From Candidatus Omnitrophota bacterium (lineage in GTDB: Bacteria > Hinthialibacterota > Hinthialibacteria > Hinthialibacterales > Hinthialibacteraceae): a stretch of DNA of 64,000 nucleotides. The stretch's first letter is position 1. Each line of letters starts with the position of its first letter. The stretch is taken from the NCBI GenBank assembly GCA_013177805.1, contig JABLXU010000017.1, positions 48,276-112,275 on the forward strand, read 5' to 3'. Position numbers and translations under genes: made by a program. The notes under the pieces were generated by a model. That model made no database searches. It was not told where the DNA came from and saw only the letters and a program-made list of their open reading frames with translations. Of the stretch, positions 37,358 through 45,970 are shown piece by piece.

Positions 37358-37716
37358 CAGCAGGTCTCGATCTCTTGGAGTTACGTCTGTAGTTACGTCG
37401 CCTTCGTCAAAGGGAGCGCGGCCCCATCACTCCCGGCCAATTCCGTTCCCCTCTTGGGAAAATGATTTCCCGTCCCCGAATCCCATGGCCATTCATGGAA
37501 ACCCATCTTGCTTCCTAAGCCTTCCCTTCTCCCCCCGGGAGAGGGCCAGGGGGAGGGAAAGCCTGTCATCTGCTGTTTTGCTGTTCGATTGTCTCCTCCG
37601 GTGGGGTAGAAAATCCCGCCCTTTCCTGGATCCCCGCTTTCACGGGGATGTCCACTTTTTCGCGACGTCATGACATCGGCTCCCACCCGCTCCTCCCCGG
37701 GAGAGGGGATTGGTTG
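37358..37716. other. intra-operon gap with REP-like repeats
   Basis: 359 bases between nuoK and nuoL in an otherwise tight operon. It contains a family A copy at 37524-37557 (C-C-C-C-C-C-G-G-G-A-G-A-G-G-G type) and a shorter hairpin-forming segment near 37688-37708 (CTCCCCGGGAGAGGGG). No ORF with recognisable coding character was found. Confidence 0.7.
37524..37557. repeat. REP-like repeat family A copy
   Basis: CCCTTCTCCCCCCGGGAGAGGG followed by CCAGGGGGAGGG. It forms a GC-rich hairpin inside the nuo operon and could modulate transcript stability or termination between nuoK and nuoL; this is inferred only. Confidence 0.75.
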
Positions 37717-38028
37717 CTAGTGCTTCATCGTGCTGATTTCATCCATTTGGATTGTGGAAAACTGCTGATAAATCGCCAACACGATGGCCAGCGCCACCGC
37801 CGCTTCGGCCGCCGCCAGGATGATCACGAACACGGCGAACACGTGGCCGGATACGTCCGTCTGCGGCAAATACCGGTTGAACGCGATCAGATTCAGGTTG
37901 GCCGCGTTCAAAATCAACTCCACTCCCATCAGGATCCGGATCCCGTTCCGGCGCGTCATGACGATGAACATCCCCAACAAAAACAGGGAAACAGACACCA
38001 CCAGGTAATGTTCGAGCGTTATGGCCAT
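37717..38028 (-). CDS. nuoK: NADH-quinone oxidoreductase subunit K
   Basis: 103 residues with three predicted helices, the size of NuoK. The glutamates of the proton pathway are in I-L-M-G-V-E-L-I-L-N-A-A-N-L-N and A-A-A-E-A-A-V-A-L-A. The family pattern R-R-N-x-I-R-I-L-M-G-V-E-L is intact. It is separated from nuoJ by 229 bases largely made of a family B repeat, and from nuoL by 359 bases. Confidence 0.96.
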   Translation of the reverse strand: MAITLEHYLVVSVSLFLLGMFIVMTRRNGIRILMGVELILNAANLNLIAFNRYLPQTDVSGHVFAVFVIILAAAEAAVALAIVLAIYQQFSTIQMDEISTMKH

Positions 38029-38145
38029 TCGCTAATCCCACCCATTGCTTGCATGCAAACGTTGTAATCCGCCCCGGACTGGGTTTTTTCTTGGTTCCTC
38101 CGCCCCGCAAGGCGGATCGACTTCAGCCCCCCTAACGATACCCCC

Positions 38146-38264
38146 CATCTCTCTCCCCCCGCGCCCCTTTCAAGGGGCCGCCATATAGCAGCCCAGGGTT
38201 TCAACCCTGGGCGATTCAACCCTGGGCTATACTCAATCCTGGGCAATCCTGGGCGATTCAACCT
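38146..38264. repeat. REP-like repeat family B copy at nuoJ 3' end
   Basis: The element carries CCCCTTTCAAGGGG and GCCCAGGGTTTCAACCCTGGGC (two near-perfect palindromes) followed by several degenerate CTGGGC units. It fills most of the nuoJ-nuoK gap and reaches the nuoJ stop codon at 38258-38260, which appears to be part of the repeat. Related copies lie at 63631 and 63880. Confidence 0.85.
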
Positions 38265-38782
38265 TCCGGCCGGCTTTTGGGTTCGCCGCGGGCGATCACC
38301 ACCGCGCCAATCAACGCGACCAGCAACAGCAGCGAAGCGATTTCAAACGGTAACAGGTATTTGGTCAACAAAAACTCCCCGATCGCGGAAATTGTGGATT
38401 CAAGCGCCTTGGTTTCCGGATTCGGACTCACCGGCCAGGGGGTGATATAGATCATGGGCAGCAATGCCAACAACGACAACACCAGGAAGGCGATGCCCCA
38501 TCGGAACTGCAACACCTGCTTCACCGCCACCCCGGCCAGATTGCTGGTGAACATCACCCCAAAGAGCAACAACACCAGGATCCCCCCCACGTAAATGAGG
38601 ACCTGCGAAATCCCGACAAAATCCGCGCCCAGCAAAAGATACAGGCAGGCCACCCCAAAAAAGGTGAACAGCAGGGAAAACGCCGCGTGAACCAGGTTCG
38701 ATGCGAACGCGGTGAAGGCGGCCGATGCCAGCACGATCACCGCCACAACATAAAAAATCAGACTATGCAGCAGATCGCCCAC
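38258..38782 (-). CDS. nuoJ: NADH-quinone oxidoreductase subunit J
   Basis: 174 residues with five hydrophobic helices. F-T-F-F-G-V-A-C-L-Y-L-L-L-G-A-D-F-V-G and Y-V-G-G-I-L-V-L-L-L-F-G-V-M are NuoJ signatures. NuoJ belongs to the membrane arm and contacts the quinone-coupling region. The GTG at 38782 is chosen because GGAGGAG (38793-38799) lies ten bases upstream and the protein then starts just before the first helix; the in-frame ATG at 38842 would add 20 charged residues. It overlaps the end of nuoI by 20 bases, consistent with coupled translation. Confidence 0.93.
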   Translation of the reverse strand: MGDLLHSLIFYVVAVIVLASAAFTAFASNLVHAAFSLLFTFFGVACLYLLLGADFVGISQVLIYVGGILVLLLFGVMFTSNLAGVAVKQVLQFRWGIAFLVLSLLALLPMIYITPWPVSPNPETKALESTISAIGEFLLTKYLLPFEIASLLLLVALIGAVVIARGEPKSRPEG

Positions 38783-39263
38783 TCTCGGTTTGCTCCTCCG
38801 GTTTCTCTCCCGGCCCGGGAGGCGTGGCCTCTTCGGAAACACGGGTCCCCCCGATGGGAGGAATCGGATCCTTCACGAAATCCCGGATCATCAGGCTGCG
38901 GTCCGTGAACACCGTTTCATAATCGTGGGACATATACAAACTGTCCACCGGACACACATCCACGCACAACTCGCACCAACAGCATTTCACGTAATCGATC
39001 GTGAACAGGGAAGGCCGGCGCGATTTCCCCTTCCCCGTGGCCTCGCATTGGATACAGTCCACCGGACAGATGCGGACGCACTTGTCACACGCGATACAAA
39101 TGCTGACATCATTGACCAGCATGCCCCGGAACCGCTCCGGGATGTACCGCTTCTCTTTCGGATATTGCACGGTGATCGACGGCCGGAAAAATTCCTTGCC
39201 CGTCACCACCATGCCCTTCAAGGTCGTCACAAAGCCGTAAAAAACATCCGTCAATACCGACAT
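38763..39263 (-). CDS. nuoI: NADH-quinone oxidoreductase subunit I
   Basis: 166 residues. Two C-x-x-C-x-x-C-x-x-x-C-P motifs (C-I-A-C-D-K-C-V-R-I-C-P-V-D-C and C-C-W-C-E-L-C-V-D-V-C-P-V-D) bind the N6a and N6b 4Fe-4S clusters that lead electrons toward NuoB and quinone. The Pro/Glu-rich C-terminal tail (about 130-166) is not part of the usual core. Its last codons overlap the nuoJ start. It follows nuoH by seven bases. Confidence 0.96.
   Translation of the reverse strand: MSVLTDVFYGFVTTLKGMVVTGKEFFRPSITVQYPKEKRYIPERFRGMLVNDVSICIACDKCVRICPVDCIQCEATGKGKSRRPSLFTIDYVKCCWCELCVDVCPVDSLYMSHDYETVFTDRSLMIRDFVKDPIPPIGGTRVSEEATPPGPGEKPEEQTESGRSAA
38793..38799 (-). promoter_or_regulatory. ribosome binding site deciding nuoJ start
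   Basis: GGAGGAG on the minus strand, ten bases before GTG 38782, inside the coding sequence of nuoI. It supports a GTG start and coupling with nuoI. Confidence 0.7.
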
Positions 39264-39270
39264 GATCCAC

Positions 39271-40320
39271 CTATTGAAAATCCCCCGTGAGCGCCAGCCA
39301 CAACCCGGCGCCCAGAATGTTAATCAGCCCCAGGGGGATCAGGAACTTCCAGCACGTGGCCATTAATTGATCGATGCGCAGGCGGGGAAGCGTCCAGCGC
39401 AGCCAGAGGGCGACAAAAATCACCGCGCTGACTTTCAAAATATAAATCACCGTCCCGTGCAGGCCGAACGGGCCATGCCATCCGCCCAGAAACAGCAGCG
39501 TGGTGATCGCCGAGACCACGAACAGGTCCGCGTATTCCGCCATGAAGAAAAAGGCAAACCGCATCCCCGAATATTCCGCGTGAAAACCGGCCACCAACTC
39601 CGATTCCGATTCCGGCAAGTCAAAGGGTATCCGGCCGGTTTCCGCCAGCGACGATACGTAATAGCACACAAATGCGATCAGGCAGAACGGATTCCAGACA
39701 TACCAATTCCCCACACCCAAAATCCCCCCTTGCTGGCCGTCCACAATGGTTCCCAAATGCAACGATCCGGCGGCCATCACCGGGGGCAGCAGAAAAAGGG
39801 CCGAGGGGATTTCATAACTCAAAAACTGCGCCGCCGTCCGCATCGCCCCGTACAACGACCATTTGCTGTGCGCCGACCAGCCGGCCATGATGATCCCGAT
39901 CGCCACCAGGGACGAAGTCGCCAGCAGGTACAACACCCCGATGTTCAGATCAGCCGGCACCCAAGTGGGTCCCAAGGGCAGTACCGCCCAGGCCAAAAGC
40001 GCCCCGCTGAACACCACCGCCGGAGCCATAATGAACAGCCACTTGTCCGCCATCGCCGGAATGATGTCTTCCTTGATGAAAAGCTTCAATCCGTCGGCGG
40101 CCGTCTGAAATATGCCGTGCCAGCCCACCTCCATGGGACCCAGCCGGCATTGCATATGAGCGGACACCTTGCGCTCCGCCCAGACCGCCACCAACGCCAC
40201 CACCGAGACCGCGCCCAACGCCACCACGGCGCAAATCACCGCCGCCAGGATCAGCAGGAGGGATTCCGGAAGCCGGTTGATGAGCGGCAGCCACGCGAGC
40301 AGATTCAGCACCAGCGTCAT
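39271..40320 (-). CDS. nuoH: NADH-quinone oxidoreductase subunit H
   Basis: 349 residues with about eight hydrophobic helices. NuoH forms much of the quinone-binding chamber. W-A-E-R-K-V-S-A-H-M-Q-C-R-L-G-P (about 47-62), D-G-L-K-L-F-I-K-E-D, and the acidic loop D-L-P-E-S-E-S-E-L-V-A-G-F-H-A-E-Y-S-G-M are conserved. Its ATG directly abuts the nuoD stop codon, so nuoD and nuoH are translationally coupled. Confidence 0.96.
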   Translation of the reverse strand: MTLVLNLLAWLPLINRLPESLLLILAAVICAVVALGAVSVVALVAVWAERKVSAHMQCRLGPMEVGWHGIFQTAADGLKLFIKEDIIPAMADKWLFIMAPAVVFSGALLAWAVLPLGPTWVPADLNIGVLYLLATSSLVAIGIIMAGWSAHSKWSLYGAMRTAAQFLSYEIPSALFLLPPVMAAGSLHLGTIVDGQQGGILGVGNWYVWNPFCLIAFVCYYVSSLAETGRIPFDLPESESELVAGFHAEYSGMRFAFFFMAEYADLFVVSAITTLLFLGGWHGPFGLHGTVIYILKVSAVIFVALWLRWTLPRLRIDQLMATCWKFLIPLGLINILGAGLWLALTGDFQ

Positions 40321-41463
40321 TTACCGGTCCACCTCCCCCATCACCAGGTCAAAGGTCCCCAAGGTGGCCACCAAATCGGCAATCAACATGTCCTTGGAGA
40401 TCGTTTCAAAAATGCTCAAATTGCAGAATGAAGGCCCTCGCGCCCGCAGGCGGTAAGGCTTCGTGGACCCATCGCTGATCATATAAAACGCCACCTCGCC
40501 CCGCGGGCATTCCGCCCGGACATACACTTCCCCTCCCTTGGGCGGCCGCAACACCCCCGGAACCTTCGCCCGGAACTCGCCGCCTTCCGGAAAGCCTTCG
40601 ATCACCTGGTCCAGGATGCGCGCGCTCTCGTACATCTCGCGCACCCGCAGGTAATACCGGTCCCAGCAGTCGCCCACCGTCCCCTTAAGCCCCTGCCCGG
40701 TGGGGATATCGAATTCGAACCGGTTGTAAAGGGAATAGGTCTCGTCCCGCCGCAGGTCCCAATTCACGCCCGACGCCCGCAGCATCGGGCCCGTCAAACC
40801 GTAAGCGATGGCTTGCGGTGCCGTGATGACTCCGATGTTGGCGCTGCGTTTGATGAAGATTTGATTGTAACTCAACAGCTCATTCAAATCATCCAGATGG
40901 GGACGCAATACTTTGAGAAACCGCCGCGCCATGTCCATCGCCCGCGGCGTCATGTCCGCGTGCACCCCGCCGATCTGGATATACCCGAAGCACAACCGCG
41001 CGCCCGACAATTCTTCCAAAATGTCCAGCACCATCTCCCGGTCGCGAAATACGTGCAGAAACGGAGTGATGGCCCCCAAGTCCATGCCAAACGCGCCCAA
41101 AAACAACAAGTGGCTGGCTATCCGGTTGAATTCGCCGGCAAACACGCGGATGTATTCCGCCCGCTCCGGAACCTCGATGCCGCACAACTTCTCCACCGCC
41201 ATCGACCACACCCAGTTGGTGTTCATCGCCCCGAGGTAGTCCATCCGGTCGGTGTAGGGCACGTACGATTCGTAAGCCACCGATTCCCCGATCTTCTCCT
41301 TGCACCGGTGCAAAAATCCGATGCGGGGAACCGCCCGTTCCACCACTTCGCCATCCGTGTGCAACTCCACCTGCAACACGCCGTGGGTGCTGGGATGCTG
41401 TGGCCCCATGAACACCACCATGGGCTCGCCTTGCAAGGGTTTCGGCTGCGCGGGGATTACCAT
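40321..41463 (-). CDS. nuoD: NADH-quinone oxidoreductase subunit D
   Basis: The 49-kDa-type subunit that, with NuoB, shapes the quinone site. M-G-P-Q-H-P-S-T-H-G-V contains the quinone-binding histidine. I-G-F-L-H-R and Y-T-D-R-M-D-Y, A-E-C-P-R-G-E and the C-terminal F-D-L-V-M-G-E-V-D-R are typical. The start is ambiguous: ATG 41463 (about 380 residues, AAGAG upstream) is used here, ATG 41481 is nearly as good, and codons up to 41574 lie in repeat-derived sequence and are rejected. Not fused to NuoC. Confidence 0.94.
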   Translation of the reverse strand: MVIPAQPKPLQGEPMVVFMGPQHPSTHGVLQVELHTDGEVVERAVPRIGFLHRCKEKIGESVAYESYVPYTDRMDYLGAMNTNWVWSMAVEKLCGIEVPERAEYIRVFAGEFNRIASHLLFLGAFGMDLGAITPFLHVFRDREMVLDILEELSGARLCFGYIQIGGVHADMTPRAMDMARRFLKVLRPHLDDLNELLSYNQIFIKRSANIGVITAPQAIAYGLTGPMLRASGVNWDLRRDETYSLYNRFEFDIPTGQGLKGTVGDCWDRYYLRVREMYESARILDQVIEGFPEGGEFRAKVPGVLRPPKGGEVYVRAECPRGEVAFYMISDGSTKPYRLRARGPSFCNLSIFETISKDMLIADLVATLGTFDLVMGEVDR

Positions 41464-41766
41464 AAATCTCTTCGATCCCATCAAACCGTCCAACTGAACG
41501 GCGGAGGTTGTCTTCTCGTATTCTTTCTGCCGGCGGTCTTGAATCTGCCGGCGCTGGGACCTTCTCCCATCCACTCCCCCTCCCCCTCTGGAAGATGGTC
41601 TCCTCTATTCCCTCTCCCTCTGGGTGGTGAGGGATTTCTTCCGCGCCACACGCGGATGTCCGCCTGCAGAACGAATGGATTGAAAAATGCCTATGGACAA
41701 TCAAATATTCAATTCCCGGATGAACCAACCGGAACGGCCTCAATTTCCCCCGGCCGGATTCACCCG
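41464..41766. other. nuoC-nuoD gap with degenerate family A repeats
   Basis: About 300 bases between nuoC and nuoD. Two degenerate family A copies (about 41576-41601 and 41610-41633) and the GGATGTCCGCCTGC type tail near 41653-41666 are present. The ORF extending nuoD upstream runs into this repeat. No gene is supported. Confidence 0.65.
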
Positions 41767-42261
41767 CTACAATCCAATCTCCCGCAGCCGGTCATGGTCG
41801 GGCATGACATAATCTTTCCGCAACGGATGGCCCTCCCACTCGTCCGGCAAGAGTATGCGGGTCAGGTTGGGATGCCCATCATACTTGACTCCAACCAAAT
41901 CATATTCCTCCCGCTCGTGCCAATTGGCCGCGGGCCAGACCGGAACCACGGATGGGAACCGGGGATCCTCCCGCGGCGCCCGCGCTTTCAAAATCACGCG
42001 GTGCCGGTGCTTCATCGAATACAGGTGATACACGCTTTCGAAATAGTCCGGCCAATCCACGGCGGTGATGCAATGAAGCACATCGAACCCCAAAGCCTCA
42101 TCGTCCCGCAAAAAACGCGCAATCTCCACCAGCGCCTCCGTTTTCACGAGGATAAACGGATCCCGCCACCCTTTCTTCTCGTCGCCGGTGATTACATGAT
42201 CGAGGATTTTCTCTTCACCGAAGGTTTCACGCAACCGGTTGTAGATCTCCAGATGTTCCAT
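41767..42261 (-). CDS. nuoC: NADH-quinone oxidoreductase subunit C
   Basis: About 164 residues, the 30-kDa-type subunit of the peripheral arm. W-H-E-R-E-E-Y-D-L-V-G-V and H-P-N-L-T-R-I-L-L-P-D-E-W-E-G-H-P-L-R-K-D-Y are the family signature, and F-D-V-L-H-C-I-T-A-V-D is also typical. Start M-E-H-L-E-I at 42261; an upstream ATG at 42309 overlaps the nuoB stop and cannot be excluded. Separate from nuoD, with a repeat-bearing gap of about 300 bases between them. Confidence 0.95.
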   Translation of the reverse strand: MEHLEIYNRLRETFGEEKILDHVITGDEKKGWRDPFILVKTEALVEIARFLRDDEALGFDVLHCITAVDWPDYFESVYHLYSMKHRHRVILKARAPREDPRFPSVVPVWPAANWHEREEYDLVGVKYDGHPNLTRILLPDEWEGHPLRKDYVMPDHDRLREIGL

Positions 42262-42298
42262 GGTCCCAGGTCCAGTCTCCCCCGTCCATCGGCCCGCA

Positions 42299-42805
42299 TC
42301 AGGCGGCATCGGCGTCCCGCGCTTTGCGTAAAATCCGGTCCTGCCGGATCTTCTGCTGCAACTCGATCAAACCGGCCACCAACGTCTCCGGGCGGGGCGG
42401 ACAACCCGGCACATAGACATCCACCGGAATGTAGAGATCCACACCCTTCACAACGTGATACCCATGCTCGTAATACGGCCCCCCGCCGATCGCGCAACTG
42501 CCCATGGCCATCACCCACCGGGGTTCTGGCATCTGGTCGTACAGCAACTTGATCCGCTTCGCCATTTTGTAGGTGACCGTGCCCGCCACGATCATCAAGT
42601 CAGCCTGCCGCGGCGACGCGCGGAACACACCGGATCCCAACCGGTCCAGATCGAACCGGCAGTTCGCCGCGTGCATCATTTCGATGGCGCAACAGGCCAA
42701 CCCAAAACTCATCGGCCAGACCGACGACAGGCGGGCCCAGTTAAAGAGGGAATCAACCGAAGTCACTATGACATTTTCTTCAAATTTACCTTGGAGATAT
42801 CCCAC
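42299..42805 (-). CDS. nuoB: NADH-quinone oxidoreductase subunit B
   Basis: About 168 residues, the PSST-type subunit carrying cluster N2. [11 protein letters not shown] provides the tandem cysteines, and [10 protein letters not shown] and V-P-G-C-P-P-R-P-E the other two. The annotated start is the GTG at 42805, giving [12 protein letters not shown], which aligns with normal NuoB N-termini. A GTG at 42814 and a TTG at 42871 are alternatives; no ATG is available. The lack of a clear ribosome binding site for 42805 leaves the start uncertain. Confidence 0.92.
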   Translation of the reverse strand: MGYLQGKFEENVIVTSVDSLFNWARLSSVWPMSFGLACCAIEMMHAANCRFDLDRLGSGVFRASPRQADLMIVAGTVTYKMAKRIKLLYDQMPEPRWVMAMGSCAIGGGPYYEHGYHVVKGVDLYIPVDVYVPGCPPRPETLVAGLIELQQKIRQDRILRKARDADAA

Positions 42806-42950
42806 AAAAAACACCCATCCTTTCTGGAAAAACCACCTCCCGCCCGGGAGAATCGGAACCGGTCTTCCCAAGGATCGCTCTCGAAATTTGATACCTTACC
42901 AAAATGATAATTGTACTGTGGATTTCCCAGATAGGAAGTGATTCCACCCC

Positions 42951-43091
42951 TCACCGTTTCGGCGATATCGGAATCCCTCCCTTATTCCAGAGGAACAACC
43001 CGATGGCCAATATCACCCCCATACAAATCACGACATCCGCCAGAGGAAACAGGCTGAATAAAGAACTGATGGAGTCCAGGGAAAGTTTCAT
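42951..43091 (-). CDS. 46-residue single-span protein between nuoA and nuoB
   Basis: A small ORF between nuoA and nuoB. The protein starts M-K-L-S-L-D-S-I-S-S-L-F and has one hydrophobic helix (about 13-36, A-D-V-V-I-C-M-G-V-I-L-A-I-G-L-F-L-W) followed by N-K-G-G-I-P-I-S-P-K-R. GAGGG lies about ten bases before ATG 43091; ATG 43100 is an alternative. The ORF reads on upstream to 43220 inside nuoA, but that part has no support. Its position inside the operon, hydrophobic helix and ribosome binding site suggest a real accessory membrane protein. I do not recognise a family. Confidence 0.5.
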   Translation of the reverse strand: MKLSLDSISSLFSLFPLADVVICMGVILAIGLFLWNKGGIPISPKR

Positions 43092-43119
43092 AGTTTCCAT
43101 ACCCTCAATCCAGAAGCGG

Positions 43120-43566
43120 TTACGGCCGGGAACCGGATCGGGAACCGGGAACCGCTCCGCTTTCGCGCTCCCGAAATACCCATTCCAGGTGGCCTTTGAC
43201 CCAGCAATAGGCCAACCCAACCCCTAATACCAGCAGAAAAACAAACATCTCAAAAAAAACCAGAAGCCCCATCTCGGGATACAACCGCCGGTATTCCACC
43301 GCCCATGGAATGATGAATAACACCTCGACATCAAAGATGATAAATAAAATCGCGATAATATAAAACCGCATGTTGAAGCGGATCCACGGCGTTCCCAGCG
43401 GCCGCTCACCGCATTCATAATTGGTCACTTTTTCCGGATATGGATTAATCGGGCGGAACAACCGGGGAAGAAGGACACTGATAGCCACAAAGGCCACCGC
43501 CACCAACAGGAAAATCAACGCCGTCGCAAACTGTACCGGCATCGATAAATAGGGCAATGTATCCAC
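43120..43566 (-). CDS. nuoA: NADH-quinone oxidoreductase subunit A
   Basis: 148 residues with three hydrophobic helices. N-Y-E-C-G-E-R-P-L-G-T-P-W-I-R-F-N-M-R-F-Y-I-I-A-I-L-F-I-I-F-D-V-E identifies NuoA, a membrane-arm subunit next to the quinone site. The start is GTG 43566 with AGGAG seven bases upstream. The charged C-terminal extension past residue 125 is longer than in most NuoA proteins. First gene of the nuo operon. Confidence 0.95.
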   Translation of the reverse strand: MDTLPYLSMPVQFATALIFLLVAVAFVAISVLLPRLFRPINPYPEKVTNYECGERPLGTPWIRFNMRFYIIAILFIIFDVEVLFIIPWAVEYRRLYPEMGLLVFFEMFVFLLVLGVGLAYCWVKGHLEWVFRERESGAVPGSRSGSRP

Positions 43567-45056
<1,490 letters not shown>

Positions 45057-45125
45057 AACAGAAGCACAAAGTTAAGTTGATTTAATTCCACAATTCCATC
45101 CGTCCATCAAGAAGAACCATTCTTT

Positions 45126-45153
45126 GCGTTCTTCGCGCCTCGGCGGTGAGTAG
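45126..45153. repeat. dispersed-repeat-like motif
   Basis: The segment GCGTTCTTCGCGCCTCGGCGGTGA, preceded by CTTT, resembles a short motif scattered between genes in many bacterial genomes (variants of CTTTGCGTTCTTTGCGCC). Only one copy is seen in this window, so repeat status here is inferred from memory. Confidence 0.4.
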
Positions 45154-45165
45154 AAATCGCTCTCC

Positions 45166-45564
45166 TCACCTCGGCAGCATTTCATCCACCACCCGGTTGG
45201 CGCACTGGATGACCTGATCCACCAGGTTGGTTTGCAATTTCTGCAATGCTAGGCATAGCCCAACGAGGGATTGAATGGCGTCCGGATCGGCTTCCCGGCT
45301 CCGCGCCTCCTCCACCAGTTTTTCCGTTTGCCCCAAGGCCGCTTGGCATTCTTTCAGGTGAACCTGAACCGCCTGAAATAAATTCAGAATGACGGAGATA
45401 AAGAAATCCTGCTGCGGATTCTTCCCCTCCCCCAGCGATAAAACCGCTTTCAGGCTCGCTTCCAGGCCTTCCGCGTAGGGCGCTCCATCCCGGTAAAACC
45501 GGTGCTGCCTCGGCCTTTCGGATTCCGGCTCTCTCGGGTTGCCTTTGCTGATTTCTTGGTTCAT
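45166..45564 (-). CDS. small helical protein, unknown
   Basis: 132 residues, not recognised. The first 40 residues are charged and rich in Arg, Glu and Pro. The rest is predicted helical with leucines and valines at regular spacing (L-N-L-F-Q-A-V-Q-V-H-L-K-E-C and L-C-L-A-L-Q-K-L-Q-T-N-L-V-D-Q-V-I-Q-C-A-N). It has no signal peptide or membrane helix, so it is probably cytoplasmic. ATG 45564 is chosen with GGAA seven bases upstream; ATG 45576 is possible. It converges with the esterase gene about 110 bases away. Confidence 0.55.
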   Translation of the reverse strand: MNQEISKGNPREPESERPRQHRFYRDGAPYAEGLEASLKAVLSLGEGKNPQQDFFISVILNLFQAVQVHLKECQAALGQTEKLVEEARSREADPDAIQSLVGLCLALQKLQTNLVDQVIQCANRVVDEMLPR

Positions 45565-45970
45565 TGTGGATTCCATTCCTCGAAAAAAAAACCAGGGCAC
45601 GGTCCGCCACGGTTCCTCAATCCCTCAGCTCATCCGGGGTGAACGTATTCTCACCTTTTTAATGTTTTTAAATGAAAATTGGGCACCCTTCAGCTTCCGA
45701 TGCTCCTCTATTGTAATATCGGAAAGGCCAAAGAAGTACCCAAATTTCTTTGGCATCCGGCCCAGTGACCCCGGCCGTTTGCCAGACCATAAAATATCGC
45801 GCGGTTCGGTTTCTGTCTCCCCTTTTCACGTATTTTTTTACAGGTTTTTCAACCCAACCGGTTGCTCGGGACACCTCTTATATAAAACTATCCAAATCCA
45901 TCATACCGATTTTCCTCCCCCTTGTGGAGAGAACATCCCCAAAAACTTCCGCTTTCTCCTCCGGCCCGTT
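45565..45970. other. intergenic region, no gene seen
   Basis: About 400 bases between the small helical protein and the 3' end of the CotH-type gene. The part 45650-45900 is AT-richer than the genes. I see no clear promoter, repeat or terminator. Confidence 0.5.
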
